Assembly (NCBI GenBank): GCA_024103275.1
Contig: JAGFIV010000052.1
Coordinates: 1 to 55,013 of the forward strand
Origin: Flavobacteriales bacterium
Lineage (GTDB): Bacteria; Bacteroidota; Bacteroidia; Flavobacteriales_F; PHOS-HE28
Direction: 5' to 3'
DNA: 55,013 bases
Shown: in pieces, positions 45,525-54,724 of the stretch
Layout of the letters: every line of letters begins with the position of its first letter
Position numbering within the stretch: the stretch's first letter is position 1
The notes under the pieces: model-generated
Databases searched by the model: none
Told to the model about the DNA's origin: nothing
The model's input: only the letters and a program-made list of their open reading frames with translations
Translations under genes and position numbers: made by a program

Positions 45525-46579
45525 CCAGGGTGGCCGGACACATTCGCCAGCGACCCATGCCGCGCCAACGGATGCGCCACTCGGGCCTGCGGCGGCCCCT
45601 TTCCATCATCGCCTTGTTGGGCCTGGTGTTTGTTCAGGCACCGGGCATCCGGGCACAGGCGGACAGCATCCAGGCGGAAAGGGCGTTGCGCCGCGCGGCC
45701 ATCGCGCATGCCGACAGCGCGGGCGACCTGGCGGCGGCATTCGAGGCGCGCCTGCAGCTGGCCGGGGTGGCCACGCGGACGGAGGCGGCCGGTCTCCTGC
45801 AGCAGGCGGCATCACTGGCGGACAGCATGGCGCGCCCCGACCTCGGGGCCATGGCCCATCGCCTGCTGGCCCGGCGCCATGCCGCCGCCGGGCAATTCGG
45901 CCCCGCCTATGCGCAAAGCGTGATCGCGGACTCCTTGGACCGGCTGCGGGAACTGCATGAGGCCGCTGCGGCGGAGCGATCCTTCTCCACCGAACGCCAA
46001 CGGCTGGTGGCAGGGCGTGACAGCATCGCCCGGCTGGGCGCGGAGCGTGAGCGCACCATGGCCATGGCCATCGTGGAACTGCAGGAAAAGGCCGACCGTT
46101 GGCTGGTCCTTGCGCTGGCCATGCTCCTATTGGGCCTGCTGCTGGTGGTGTGGCTCCTGTACCGGGCAGGCCGGGCCACGACGAAACTGCAAGGCACCAT
46201 AGGTGAGCTGCGGCAGGAACTGGAAACACTGAAGCGCCACCGCCAGGCCCCACCGTTGCGCACGGTGACAAGCGATGCCCCTTCCCGGGCAGTTGATCAA
46301 GCGATGAAGCCCGTGGTGGAGGGGCATTTCCGGAGGACGGTGCCGGAACGCCTGGCCACCTTGCGGGAAGCCCGCCGCCGCGGTGATGCGGACAAGGTCC
46401 TGCGGGTGGTGGCCTCGTTGAAGCCGCAGTTGCTGGCCTTCGATGCGGACCGGTTCGGACCCTTGATCGAGCGGCTCCGCATGCCGGGCGCCGCGGCACA
46501 CGCCGACCAATGGGCAGCGGACCTGGATGCCTTGGAAAAGGCCCTGGAGGAATGGACCTTCCGCAATGGGGCTCAGTAG
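45521..46579 (+). CDS. Membrane protein with helical repeats and a degenerate Hpt-like C-domain
   Basis: I do not recognise this as a named family. The product (352 residues from the ATG at 45521, which overlaps the nadE stop) has a signal peptide or first helix (about 24-46), an Ala-rich helical region with TPR-like spacing (about 50-190), a membrane helix (194-216) and a cytoplasmic helical part. The final 85 residues (about 268-352) look like a histidine phosphotransfer (Hpt) four-helix bundle, but the phosphorylated His of the HxxKG motif is replaced (VASLKPQ). The layout resembles Bacteroidota sensor kinases that have lost the kinase. ATGs at 45557 and 45572 are other possible starts. 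Confidence 0.7.
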   Translation: MTRVAGHIRQRPMPRQRMRHSGLRRPLSIIALLGLVFVQAPGIRAQADSIQAERALRRAAIAHADSAGDLAAAFEARLQLAGVATRTEAAGLLQQAASLADSMARPDLGAMAHRLLARRHAAAGQFGPAYAQSVIADSLDRLRELHEAAAAERSFSTERQRLVAGRDSIARLGAERERTMAMAIVELQEKADRWLVLALAMLLLGLLLVVWLLYRAGRATTKLQGTIGELRQELETLKRHRQAPPLRTVTSDAPSRAVDQAMKPVVEGHFRRTVPERLATLREARRRGDADKVLRVVASLKPQLLAFDADRFGPLIERLRMPGAAAHADQWAADLDALEKALEEWTFRNGAQ

Positions 46580-47379
46580 GCGTGCAGCAGTTCCATCGCT
46601 TCCCCGGGCCGGTCGGTGATCAGGCCGTCCACCCCCAGTCCGATCATCCGCTGCATGTCCGCCCTCCCGTTCACGGTCCACGTCAACAGCGCAATCCCGC
46701 GTTCGCGCAGCTCCGCGACCAGCGCTGCCGTCACGAGGAAGAAGGGGACGCTGTAATAGGCCGGCGTAAAGCCCAGGCGTTCCAGGTTGTCCTGCACCCC
46801 GCCGAGATTGTCCACCAACAGCGCCAACGGCAGGCCGGCGTTTCGTTCGTGCAGCGCCTCCAGGACCGCCGGGTCAAAGCATTGGACCAAGCTTTGTTCC
46901 GTGATCTGCTGGGCATCCATCTCCTCCAGCACCGCCTGCGCCAGGTCTCCCGGCGGCGGTTGGTACATGCCGTACCACGCCGGGTCGCTCTTCACCTCGA
47001 TGTTGAATCCCGGCATCGGCGCGTCCGTGCCGAGCGACCACTGGCGGAGGGCCGCCACCACCCCGGCCAGCGTCGGCTTCGGATGCGGCACCCCGTCCCC
47101 TCCTTCCGGCCTGACGCCGTAGCGTTGGATCTCCGCCAGCGGCATCTTGTACAGGTTCAGGCTTCGGCCATGCGCCTCGCTGAAACTTCTTCCTTCGGGG
47201 TCCACGCAGGTCGCGTGGTCCATCCACGGCTCGTGGCTCACCAGCAGCTGGCGGTCGCCCGTGCGCACCACGTCCATCTCGACCCAATGGCATCGCGTTG
47301 CGGCCGCCCGCAGGAATGCGGGGATCGTATTCGGCGGCACGCCGTCGGCGCATCCGCGGTGGCCATGCACTTGCGTCAT
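46573..47379 (-). CDS. Glycerophosphodiester phosphodiesterase
   Basis: This 268-residue GDPD-family TIM-barrel enzyme would split glycerophosphodiesters into glycerol-3-phosphate and an alcohol. Catalytic marks are HGHRG at the start, the ExD metal pair in WVEMDVVRTGD, His in LVSHEPWMD, and Glu in FNIEVKSDP. The usual PENT motif reads PPNT here. There is no signal peptide, so it is probably cytoplasmic. The last 7 bases overlap the end of the convergent gene at 45521-46579. TACATTGC, 5 bases before the ATG, is a possible -7 element. Confidence 0.9.
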   Translation of the reverse strand: MTQVHGHRGCADGVPPNTIPAFLRAAATRCHWVEMDVVRTGDRQLLVSHEPWMDHATCVDPEGRSFSEAHGRSLNLYKMPLAEIQRYGVRPEGGDGVPHPKPTLAGVVAALRQWSLGTDAPMPGFNIEVKSDPAWYGMYQPPPGDLAQAVLEEMDAQQITEQSLVQCFDPAVLEALHERNAGLPLALLVDNLGGVQDNLERLGFTPAYYSVPFFLVTAALVAELRERGIALLTWTVNGRADMQRMIGLGVDGLITDRPGEAMELLHAY

Positions 47380-47420
47380 GCCGCAATGTAGCCCGAGCCG
47401 CGGCCCGTGGCACAGGCTGG

Positions 47421-48371
47421 TCAATACTTCCCGGCCGCGATGTCGCGCAGGATCTTATCCGCCAGCACGTTCGCCAATTTGAAGTAGCTCTCGGCGGTGA
47501 TGCCCGCCACATGGGGGCTGAGCAGCACCTTGTCGCACGCATACAGGCGTTGCAGGGTCTTGTTGTCCGCCTCCGAGCGCAGTCCCTTCAAGGAGCGCTC
47601 CTCGAACTCCAGCACGTCCAGGCAGGCGCCGCGCACCCGTCCCGCGTCGATGGCATCCAGCAAGGCCGCCGTATCGGTGATGGGGCCGCGTGCGGTGTTG
47701 ATGAACCAGGCCGGTTTGGCCAAGCGCCCGAAAAAGCCGGCATCGGCGTAATGGGCGGTCTCTTCCGTCAACGGCAGGTGCAGGCTGATCACGTCGCTGC
47801 GTTCCAGCAGTTCCTGCAGCGGCACTTCCTCCACCTGCTCGTTGGCAAAGCCGTGGCGGTACTTGTCATGGGCCATCACCTTCACGCCAAACCCGCCAAG
47901 CCGCTGGGCAAAGGCCGCGCCCATGTGCCCGAAGCCGATGATGCCCACCTGGCTGCCCTGAAGTTCGTTGCCGCTGTTGGACACGCGGTCCCAGATACCG
48001 TGGCGCACCTCGTGATCGGCCTTGGGCAAGTGGTTCATCAGGGCGAGCAGCATGCCGACGGCATGCTCGGCCACGGAACTGCGGTTGCCTTCCGGGGAGT
48101 TGTACAGCACGATCCCGCGCCGCGCGCAGGCCTCCCGGTCGATGTTCTCCATGCCCGCCCCGCACCGTGCGATGAAGCGCAGCTTGGGCGCCCGTTCCAG
48201 CACTTCCCGGCCGATGTACAGGCGGCTGCGCACCACCAGGCCCTCCGAATCGTGCAACTGCGCCAACAGGGCGTCGCCGTCATACTCGGCCAGGTCCTCG
48301 CAAGTGTGCCCCGCCACGGTCAGCCGCGTGCTCAGAACGGGGTGCACGGTATCGACGAAGTTGATCTTCAT
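47421..48371 (-). CDS. D-2-hydroxyacid dehydrogenase (phosphoglycerate dehydrogenase-like)
   Basis: This 316-residue NAD-dependent dehydrogenase has the lid and substrate domain with IARCGAGMENID (67-78), the Rossmann motif GFGHMG (146-151), the catalytic Arg in INTARGPI, Glu in DVLEFEE, and His in LSPHVAGIT. The best guess is phosphoglycerate dehydrogenase (serA) or a hydroxypyruvate-type enzyme; there is no C-terminal ACT domain. Its ATG overlaps the mgtE stop by 4 bases, so it is translated with the Mg transporter. Confidence 0.9.
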   Translation of the reverse strand: MKINFVDTVHPVLSTRLTVAGHTCEDLAEYDGDALLAQLHDSEGLVVRSRLYIGREVLERAPKLRFIARCGAGMENIDREACARRGIVLYNSPEGNRSSVAEHAVGMLLALMNHLPKADHEVRHGIWDRVSNSGNELQGSQVGIIGFGHMGAAFAQRLGGFGVKVMAHDKYRHGFANEQVEEVPLQELLERSDVISLHLPLTEETAHYADAGFFGRLAKPAWFINTARGPITDTAALLDAIDAGRVRGACLDVLEFEERSLKGLRSEADNKTLQRLYACDKVLLSPHVAGITAESYFKLANVLADKILRDIAAGKY

Positions 48372-49762
48372 GCCAGGATCTGCCTCAGGAAGATCGATGC
48401 GATGCTGAAATAGATCACCAGGCCGGTGACGTCCACGAGCGTGGCCACGAAGGGGGCCGAGGCGCTGGCGGGGTCAAAGCCGAAGCGTTTCAGCACCAAG
48501 GGGAAGAGGGAGCCCACCAGATTGCCCCAGAGCACCACGCCGATCAATGCAAAGGCGACCACCAGGCCAACGAGCAGCCAGTGGGGGCCGTAAAGGTTGA
48601 CGAACTGGCTCCACACGGCCACGCGGGTGAAGCCCACGATGGCCAGGGCAAGGCCCAGGATGAGGCCGACCACCAGTTCGCGCCGGAAGATGCGGAACCA
48701 CTCCCGGGTGGTGATGTCGCCCAGGGCCAAGGCCCGGATGATCAGCGTGCTGGCTTGGGAACCGGTGTTGCCGCCGCTGGAGATGATCAGCGGTACGAAC
48801 AGGGCCAGGACCACGGCCTTCTCGATCTCGTTCATGTAGAAGCCCATGGCCGTGGCGGTGAAGCTTTCGCCGATGAACAGGATCACCAGCCAACCCACGC
48901 GCTTCTTCACCATGTCCCATAGCGTGCTGGCGCTGTATGAGTATTCCAAGGCCTCCATGCCGCCCATGCGGTGGGTGTCCTCGGTCTCCTCCTCGCGGAT
49001 GGCGTCCACCACGTCATCGATGGTGATGCGCCCCAGCAACCTGCCGCGGTCATCCACCACGGGCAGGATCACCAGGTCGTATTTCTCCATGATCCGGCTG
49101 GCCTCATCCACGTCCTCATGCGCCTCGATGCTGATGACATCGGGGTCGTAGACATCCTTCACCGGCATGCGCAGCGAGGTGGTGAGCAGGGCTTTGAGGG
49201 GGATGGACCCCACCAGGCGGTCGTGGTCGTCCACCACCAGGATCACATACACGTCATCCACCATGTCGGCGTGGGTGCGGAGCACCCGCACGCAATCCAG
49301 CATGCTGGCGCCGACGTTCACCTTCACCAGCTCCTTGGCCATCAAGGCACCGGCGGTACCTTCGTCGTAGGTGAGCAGCTCGCTGATCTCCTTGCGGTGC
49401 CCTTCATCCTCGATGTTGGCCAGCACCTCCACGCGCACCTCCTCGGGCAGTTCGGCGATCACGTCGGCGGCATCGTCCGAGTCGATGTGCTCGATCAGTT
49501 CCTCGGCGATCTCCTTGCCGGTGTAGTTGCCCAGCAGCTTGTCGCGCTTGTCCTCCGCCAGTTCAAGCACCACTTCGGCGGCCATCTCCGGTTCCAGCCG
49601 CTCGAAGAGGTATTGGGCCTCCTTCAGGGTCAGCTGGTCGAGCACGTCCGCGATGTCGGCCGGGTGCAGGTCCTTCACGGCATCCAGCACCTCCGCATCG
49701 CGCTGCTGCGCGATGTTCTCCTGGATCTGCTCCAGATTGGCTTTGCTGAGGATGAAGGTCAT
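48368..49762 (-). CDS. mgtE: Magnesium transporter MgtE
   Basis: MgtE is a Mg2+-gated channel of the inner membrane. The 464-residue protein has the N-terminal superhelical domain (DLHPADIADVLDQL), a CBS-domain pair (about 140-265, with LVGSIPLKALL and LVGIPVV-type segments such as LPVVDDRGRLLG), and a five-helix membrane part with the family motif SSGGNTGSQASTL. The fall in cytoplasmic Mg2+ opens the pore through the N and CBS domains. The downstream dehydrogenase gene overlaps by 4 bases. Confidence 0.96.
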   Translation of the reverse strand: MTFILSKANLEQIQENIAQQRDAEVLDAVKDLHPADIADVLDQLTLKEAQYLFERLEPEMAAEVVLELAEDKRDKLLGNYTGKEIAEELIEHIDSDDAADVIAELPEEVRVEVLANIEDEGHRKEISELLTYDEGTAGALMAKELVKVNVGASMLDCVRVLRTHADMVDDVYVILVVDDHDRLVGSIPLKALLTTSLRMPVKDVYDPDVISIEAHEDVDEASRIMEKYDLVILPVVDDRGRLLGRITIDDVVDAIREEETEDTHRMGGMEALEYSYSASTLWDMVKKRVGWLVILFIGESFTATAMGFYMNEIEKAVVLALFVPLIISSGGNTGSQASTLIIRALALGDITTREWFRIFRRELVVGLILGLALAIVGFTRVAVWSQFVNLYGPHWLLVGLVVAFALIGVVLWGNLVGSLFPLVLKRFGFDPASASAPFVATLVDVTGLVIYFSIASIFLRQILA

Positions 49763-49802
49763 CGCCGGCGGTGTTGCGCGCCCCGGTCCCGGGGAGGGAT
49801 CG

Positions 49803-49810
49803 CGAAACTA
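49803..49810 (-). promoter_or_regulatory. Candidate -7 element of mgtE
   Basis: On the minus strand this reads TAGTTTCG, one mismatch from TAnnTTTG, with TTTG 15 bases further upstream (49829-49826). It lies 40 bases before the mgtE ATG. Confidence 0.45.
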
Positions 49811-49860
49811 CGGCAAGTGCAAGAGCAAAGGGACAATGCGGGCACCACCGGTGCAGGGGC

Positions 49861-51762
49861 CTACGCCGCCACGCCAGCCGCCCGCGCGGGCCTCCACTTC
49901 ATCAATCGCAGGCTGGTGAGGATCACCACGATGGTGACGCCCACGTCGGCCACGATGGCCAGCACCAGGTGGCTGTGGCCCATGAAGGCCAGCAACAGGA
50001 AGGCCAGCTTCACCAGGATGGCGGCGGCCGTGTTCACCCGGATCCGCCGCAGGGTGGCGCGCGCCAGGCCGATGAGGTACGGGATGGTGCGCAGGTCGTC
50101 GTTCATCAGCGCCACCCCGGCCGTTTCCAAGGCGGTATCGCTGCCCAGCGCGCCCATGGCGATGCCCACGCTGGCGGTGGCCAGCGCCGGGGCATCGTTC
50201 ACGCCGTCGCCCACATGCGCGGCAGGCCCGGTGGTGCGCTGCAGCTCGGCGATGCGCGCGGCCTTGTCCCCCGGCATCAGGTTGCCGTACACACGGTCGA
50301 TGCCCACCAGCTTGGCCACATGGTGCGCGGCGCGTTCGTTGTCGCCGGTGAGCATCACAGGCTCCACGCCGATGGCCTTCAGTGCGGCCACGGCCTGCTT
50401 GCTTTCCGGCTTCACCTCATCCGTGATGCCCAGCACACCGGCCACCTCGTCCCGGAAGCTGATCACCACGGCGGTCTTGCCTTGGTCCTGCACGCTTTCC
50501 ACGGCGGACACGGCCTCCGGCTGCGTCTTGCGGCTGGCGGCGATATGGGCCAGCTTCCCCACCAGGATGTCATCGTGGTCGCACACCAGGCATTCCGCCT
50601 GGATCCCCTGGCCCATGGTGCTGCTGAAATCCTTCACGCGGTGCGGCTCGATGCCCGCCGCCCTGGCCTTTTGCACCACGGCCTGGGCCAAAGGGTGCTC
50701 GCTGAACACCTCCGCCCCGGCGGCGCAGCCCAGCAGTTCCTCCTCATCCGTGTTGCCGAAGGTGAACACGTCCTCCACCACCGGCTGTCCGGTGGTGATG
50801 GTGCGGGTCTTGTCCAAGCCGACCACCTTCAGGTCCGCCATCGCCTCCAGATACTTGCCGCCCTTGATGACCGCGCCTTTCGTGCCCGCGTTGCCGATGG
50901 CACTGTAGATGGCCACCGGCGTGCTGATCACCAATGCGCAGGGGCAGGCGATCACCAGCACCGTGATGGCCTGCTCCAGCCAATGGTCGAACGGCTGCTG
51001 CAGCAGGGACACCGGCACCAGCACCAGCAGCACGGCCAAGGCGATTACCACGGGCGTATAGATCCCCGCGAAGCGGTCGATGAAACGCTGCGTGTTGCTC
51101 CGGTTCGCCAAGGCTTGGAAGGTGGTGCCCACGATCCGCGCCAAGGCCGTGTCCCTGCTTGTGCCGGTGGTCCTGATCTCCAACACGCCCTGTTTGTTCA
51201 GGGTGCCGCCGTACACCATGTCGTCCGCGGCCTTGTCCTTGGGCAGGGGCTCGCCGGTGATCGAGGCCTCGTCCACCGCGCTCTGCCCGCCCGTCACCAC
51301 GCCGTCCAAGGGGATCATTTCCCCCGGGCGCACCACCAGCACGCTGCCCACCGGCACGTCGGCCACGGGCATCGGCCCGTCGGCACCCTTCACGTTCGCC
51401 ATCTTCGGCATGGAACCCACCAGGCGTTTCAGGGCCCCCTTGCTGCGGTCGATGCCGAAGTCCTCCAATCTTTCGCCCAGCACGTAGAGGGTGATCACCA
51501 CGGCGGCCTCGGGATATTCGCCCAGGTAGAAAGCGCCGGCCACGGCGATGAGCATCAGCAGGTTGATGCTGCTGAAGCGCAGGACGCTCAACGCCTTCGC
51601 GCCCTTCCACAGCACACGCCAGCCCACCAACAGGATGAACGCGGCGAAGCACAGGGGTGCCCAAGGCATCGGCAGGCGCAGACCCGCCAGGGAGCAGGCT
51701 TCCAGCGCCACGACCACCACGACCGCGCCCAGCAAGAGGATGAACTTGCGGTCCTTGGGCAT
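49861..51762 (-). CDS. P1B-type heavy-metal ATPase (Zn/Cd/Pb class), DKTRT variant
   Basis: This 633-residue metal-pumping ATPase has about eight membrane helices. The ion-binding ACPCAL motif, TGEP, SEHPLAQ, GDGVNDAP and a final-helix Lys/DVG pattern point to the ZntA-like Zn/Cd/Pb class. There is no N-terminal metal-binding domain. The phosphorylation motif, invariant DKTGT in P-type ATPases, reads DKTRT: the Gly codon is CGC (50803-50805 on the plus strand), one base from GGC. The Asp itself is present, but Gly to Arg next to the phosphorylation site would probably impair activity. The ATG at 51762 is used; a TTG at 51780 overlaps the korB stop (TTGA) and is the alternative. Confidence 0.88.
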   Translation of the reverse strand: MPKDRKFILLLGAVVVVVALEACSLAGLRLPMPWAPLCFAAFILLVGWRVLWKGAKALSVLRFSSINLLMLIAVAGAFYLGEYPEAAVVITLYVLGERLEDFGIDRSKGALKRLVGSMPKMANVKGADGPMPVADVPVGSVLVVRPGEMIPLDGVVTGGQSAVDEASITGEPLPKDKAADDMVYGGTLNKQGVLEIRTTGTSRDTALARIVGTTFQALANRSNTQRFIDRFAGIYTPVVIALAVLLVLVPVSLLQQPFDHWLEQAITVLVIACPCALVISTPVAIYSAIGNAGTKGAVIKGGKYLEAMADLKVVGLDKTRTITTGQPVVEDVFTFGNTDEEELLGCAAGAEVFSEHPLAQAVVQKARAAGIEPHRVKDFSSTMGQGIQAECLVCDHDDILVGKLAHIAASRKTQPEAVSAVESVQDQGKTAVVISFRDEVAGVLGITDEVKPESKQAVAALKAIGVEPVMLTGDNERAAHHVAKLVGIDRVYGNLMPGDKAARIAELQRTTGPAAHVGDGVNDAPALATASVGIAMGALGSDTALETAGVALMNDDLRTIPYLIGLARATLRRIRVNTAAAILVKLAFLLLAFMGHSHLVLAIVADVGVTIVVILTSLRLMKWRPARAAGVAA

Positions 51763-51776
51763 GGGTGCGTGATCGG

Positions 51777-52811
51777 TCAATTGATCGTCCAGGTCTGCTT
51801 GCCGCGCAGCAGCACATCCAGGTCGCCCATGCCGCGCTTCTGCTTGGCCAAGGCCACTTGGGCATTCATCTTGGCCTCGTGCGTGGGCCGTTCGTTCACG
51901 TAGAATACGCCGAAGGGCCGGGGCAGCGCCCCTTCCTTGTGGGGATCGTCGAACAGGCGCACCAGCAGGCTGGCCTTGAAGGAATCGTGCTCATCATGCA
52001 CCCACAGGTCGTCCACGGAGGCTCCGCCGGTGGTGAGGTCCGCCACTTTCGGGGTGAAGCCGTCCAGCTTGATGCCCTTGCGGCCGTTGTCGAACAGCAG
52101 CGGCTTGCCATGTTCCACGAACACGGTGTGCAAGGCCTTGCTGGCCTTCTCGGTGAAGATCTCGAAGGCCCCGTCGTTGAACACGTTGCAGTTCTGGTAG
52201 ATCTCCACCATGCTGGTGCCGCGGTGTTTCTCGGCGCGCAGCAGTACCTCGCGCAGGTGCTTGGGGTCGCGGTCCATGCTGCGGGCCAGGAAGGAGGCAT
52301 CGGCGCCCTTGCACAGGGCCAGCGGGTTGAAGGGATGGTCGGTGCTGCCCATGGGCGTGCTGCGCGTGACGGCGCCTTCGGGCGAGGTGGGCGAGTACTG
52401 GCCCTTGGTGAGGCCGTAGATCTCGTTGTTGAACAGCAGGATGTTCAGGTCCACGTTGCGGCGCAGCACGTGCACCAGGTGGTTGGTGCCGATGCTCAGC
52501 GAGTCACCGTCGCCGGTGATCACCCACAGGCTCACATCGGGCTGCACGCTTCGCAGGCCGCTGGCGATGGCCGGTGCGCGTCCATGGATGCCGTGCATGC
52601 CGTAGGTGTCCAGGTAGTACGGGAAGCGGGAGGAGCAGCCGATGCCGCTGATGAAGACGATCTCCTCCTTGGGGCGGCCGAACTCCTGCAGCACGCTCTG
52701 CACCTGCTTCAGGATGGAATAGTCGCCGCAGCCCGGGCACCAGCGCACTTGCTGGTCGCTGCTGTAATCGATCTTCTTCGGTGCCGGTTTCGCCGGTTGC
52801 AGGGTGCTCAT
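51777..52811 (-). CDS. korB: 2-oxoacid:ferredoxin oxidoreductase, beta subunit
   Basis: The beta subunit (344 residues) binds thiamine pyrophosphate and, with the alpha subunit, oxidises a 2-oxoacid (probably 2-oxoglutarate) to the acyl-CoA while reducing ferredoxin. WCPGCGDY near residue 24, GIGCSSRFPYY, the TPP motif GDGDSLSIGTNH and LFNNEIYGLTKGQYSPT are diagnostic, as is the ALCKGADASFLAR segment carrying a cluster-ligand Cys. The ATG overlaps the korA stop by 4 bases. Flavobacteria commonly use this enzyme in the TCA cycle. Confidence 0.95.
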   Translation of the reverse strand: MSTLQPAKPAPKKIDYSSDQQVRWCPGCGDYSILKQVQSVLQEFGRPKEEIVFISGIGCSSRFPYYLDTYGMHGIHGRAPAIASGLRSVQPDVSLWVITGDGDSLSIGTNHLVHVLRRNVDLNILLFNNEIYGLTKGQYSPTSPEGAVTRSTPMGSTDHPFNPLALCKGADASFLARSMDRDPKHLREVLLRAEKHRGTSMVEIYQNCNVFNDGAFEIFTEKASKALHTVFVEHGKPLLFDNGRKGIKLDGFTPKVADLTTGGASVDDLWVHDEHDSFKASLLVRLFDDPHKEGALPRPFGVFYVNERPTHEAKMNAQVALAKQKRGMGDLDVLLRGKQTWTIN

Positions 52812-54715
52812 TTGCTCAACAGTTCAAGTGCGGCGTTGCGGATCTCCTCGGCGGTGAAGGGCAGCCCCTGCACCTTGTTCAATCCTTGGGCATCCACCAG
52901 GTACTCGGCGCGGAGCAGCTGCCGCAGCTGTCCGCTGTTCATCTCGGGAACGAGCACCTTCTTGTATCGTTTCAAAAGGTCGCGCAGTCCCTTGTTCATG
53001 GGGAACATGTGGCGCAGATGCACATGGGCCACGCTGTAGCCTTCGGTCTGCAGCTGCAGCATGGCGGTGCGTATGGCCCCGTACGTGGAACCCCAGCCCA
53101 CCACCAGCAACTCGCCGCTGTCGGGGCCGCTGTCCAGGCGGATCGGGCGGTAGGTGTCCGCGATCTTGGCCACCTTCTGTGCCCGCAGGTTCACCATCAA
53201 CTGGTGGTTCTTCGGGTCGTAGCTGATGTTGCCGGTCTTGTCCTCCTTCTCGATCCCGCCGATGCGGTGCTGCAGGCCCTTCATGCCGGGGACGGCCCAC
53301 GGGCGCACGCCGCGTTCATCCCGCTCGTAGGGCAGGAACGCATCGGGTGCGGGGGCCTCGCCATCGGCGACTTCGGTATCCTCGTAGTCCTCTCGGGGTG
53401 TGGCAAAGGGCGGTTTGATCGGCCGCAGGTCGGCCGCCTTCGGGAATCGCCACGGCTCCGCACCGTTGGCCATGTATCCGTCGGTGAGCAGCATCACGGG
53501 CGTCATGTGCTCCACGGCGAGCTTCACCGCCTCGTAGGCCATCTCGAAGCAATCGGTGGGGCTGCTGGCGGCCAGCACGGGCATGGGGGCCTCGCCGTTG
53601 CGGCCGTGGATGGCTTGCCACAGGTCGGCCTGTTCGGTCTTGGTGGGCATGCCGGTGCTGGGCCCGCCGCGCTGCACGTTCACCACCACCAAGGGCAGTT
53701 CCAGCATCACGGCCAGGCCCAGGGCCTCGGTCTTCAGCGCGATGCCGGGGCCGCTGCTGGCGGTTGCGCCAAGCCCTCCGCCGTAGCTGGCGCCGATGGC
53801 GGTGCACACGGCGGCGATCTCGTCCTCCGCCTGGAAGGTCTTCACGCCGAAATGCTTGTTGCGCGAGAGCTCGTGCAGGATATCGCTGGCGGGCGTGATG
53901 GGGTAGCTGCCGTAGAACAGCTCCAGGCCGGCCTTTTGGGCCCCGGCGATCAGGCCGATGGCCACGCCCTGGTTGCCGGTGATGTTGCGGTACTCGCCCT
54001 TGGGCATGGGCGCGGGCTTCACCTCGAAGCGCGTGGTGAAGGTCTCGCTGGTATCGCCGTAGTTATAGCCTGCCTGCAGCACGCGCAGGTTCGCCTCCAG
54101 CAGGTCCGGCTTGTCCTTGAACTTGTCCATGATGAAGGCCCGCGAGCGGTCCAGCTTGCGGCCGTACATCCAGTGGATGAAGCCCAGCACGAACATGTTC
54201 TTGCTGCGGTCCTTCTCCTTCATGCCCAGCGTGGTGCCTTCCAGCGCCAGGCGCGTCAGCTTGGCGATGTCCACCGGGTGCAGCACATAGTTGTCCAGCG
54301 ACCGGTCGGTCAGCGGGTTCGCATCGTCCTTGTACCCGGCCAGGCGCAGGTTCTTGGTGTCGAAGCCATCGCTGTTGGCGATGATGATGCCTCCTTTCTT
54401 CAGCTTGTGCAGGTTGGCCTTCAGGGCGGCCGCGTTCATCACCACCAGCGTGTCGCATTGATCGCCCGGGGTGAACACGTCCACGCTGCCGAAGTGCAGC
54501 TGGAAACCGCTTACCCCCGCGATGGTGCCCTGCGGTGCGCGGATCTCGGCCGGGTAGTTCGGGAAGGTGCTCACATCGTTGCCGAAGAGCGCATTGGTAT
54601 CGGTGAATTGCGAGCCCGTCAACTGGATGCCGTCGCCACTGTCGCCCGCGAAGAGGATCACCACTTTCTCACGGACCTCCGTGGCCTTGTGGTGGGATGG
54701 TTGGATCGTGTCCAT
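52808..54715 (-). CDS. korA: 2-oxoacid:ferredoxin oxidoreductase, alpha subunit (gamma-alpha fusion)
   Basis: This 635-residue subunit joins an N-terminal gamma domain (about 15-200, with GDSGDGIQLTG near residue 25) to the alpha domain, which carries GSYPITPASD and the long pyrimidine-binding region. This fused order is the standard Bacteroidota form. I chose the ATG at 54715 because a perfect TACCTTTG lies 9 bases upstream, and homology starts soon after. Upstream in-frame codons add only unconserved sequence. korB follows with a 4-base overlap. The substrate is most likely 2-oxoglutarate. Confidence 0.95.
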   Translation of the reverse strand: MDTIQPSHHKATEVREKVVILFAGDSGDGIQLTGSQFTDTNALFGNDVSTFPNYPAEIRAPQGTIAGVSGFQLHFGSVDVFTPGDQCDTLVVMNAAALKANLHKLKKGGIIIANSDGFDTKNLRLAGYKDDANPLTDRSLDNYVLHPVDIAKLTRLALEGTTLGMKEKDRSKNMFVLGFIHWMYGRKLDRSRAFIMDKFKDKPDLLEANLRVLQAGYNYGDTSETFTTRFEVKPAPMPKGEYRNITGNQGVAIGLIAGAQKAGLELFYGSYPITPASDILHELSRNKHFGVKTFQAEDEIAAVCTAIGASYGGGLGATASSGPGIALKTEALGLAVMLELPLVVVNVQRGGPSTGMPTKTEQADLWQAIHGRNGEAPMPVLAASSPTDCFEMAYEAVKLAVEHMTPVMLLTDGYMANGAEPWRFPKAADLRPIKPPFATPREDYEDTEVADGEAPAPDAFLPYERDERGVRPWAVPGMKGLQHRIGGIEKEDKTGNISYDPKNHQLMVNLRAQKVAKIADTYRPIRLDSGPDSGELLVVGWGSTYGAIRTAMLQLQTEGYSVAHVHLRHMFPMNKGLRDLLKRYKKVLVPEMNSGQLRQLLRAEYLVDAQGLNKVQGLPFTAEEIRNAALELLSK

Positions 54716-54724
54716 TTCAGGGTG

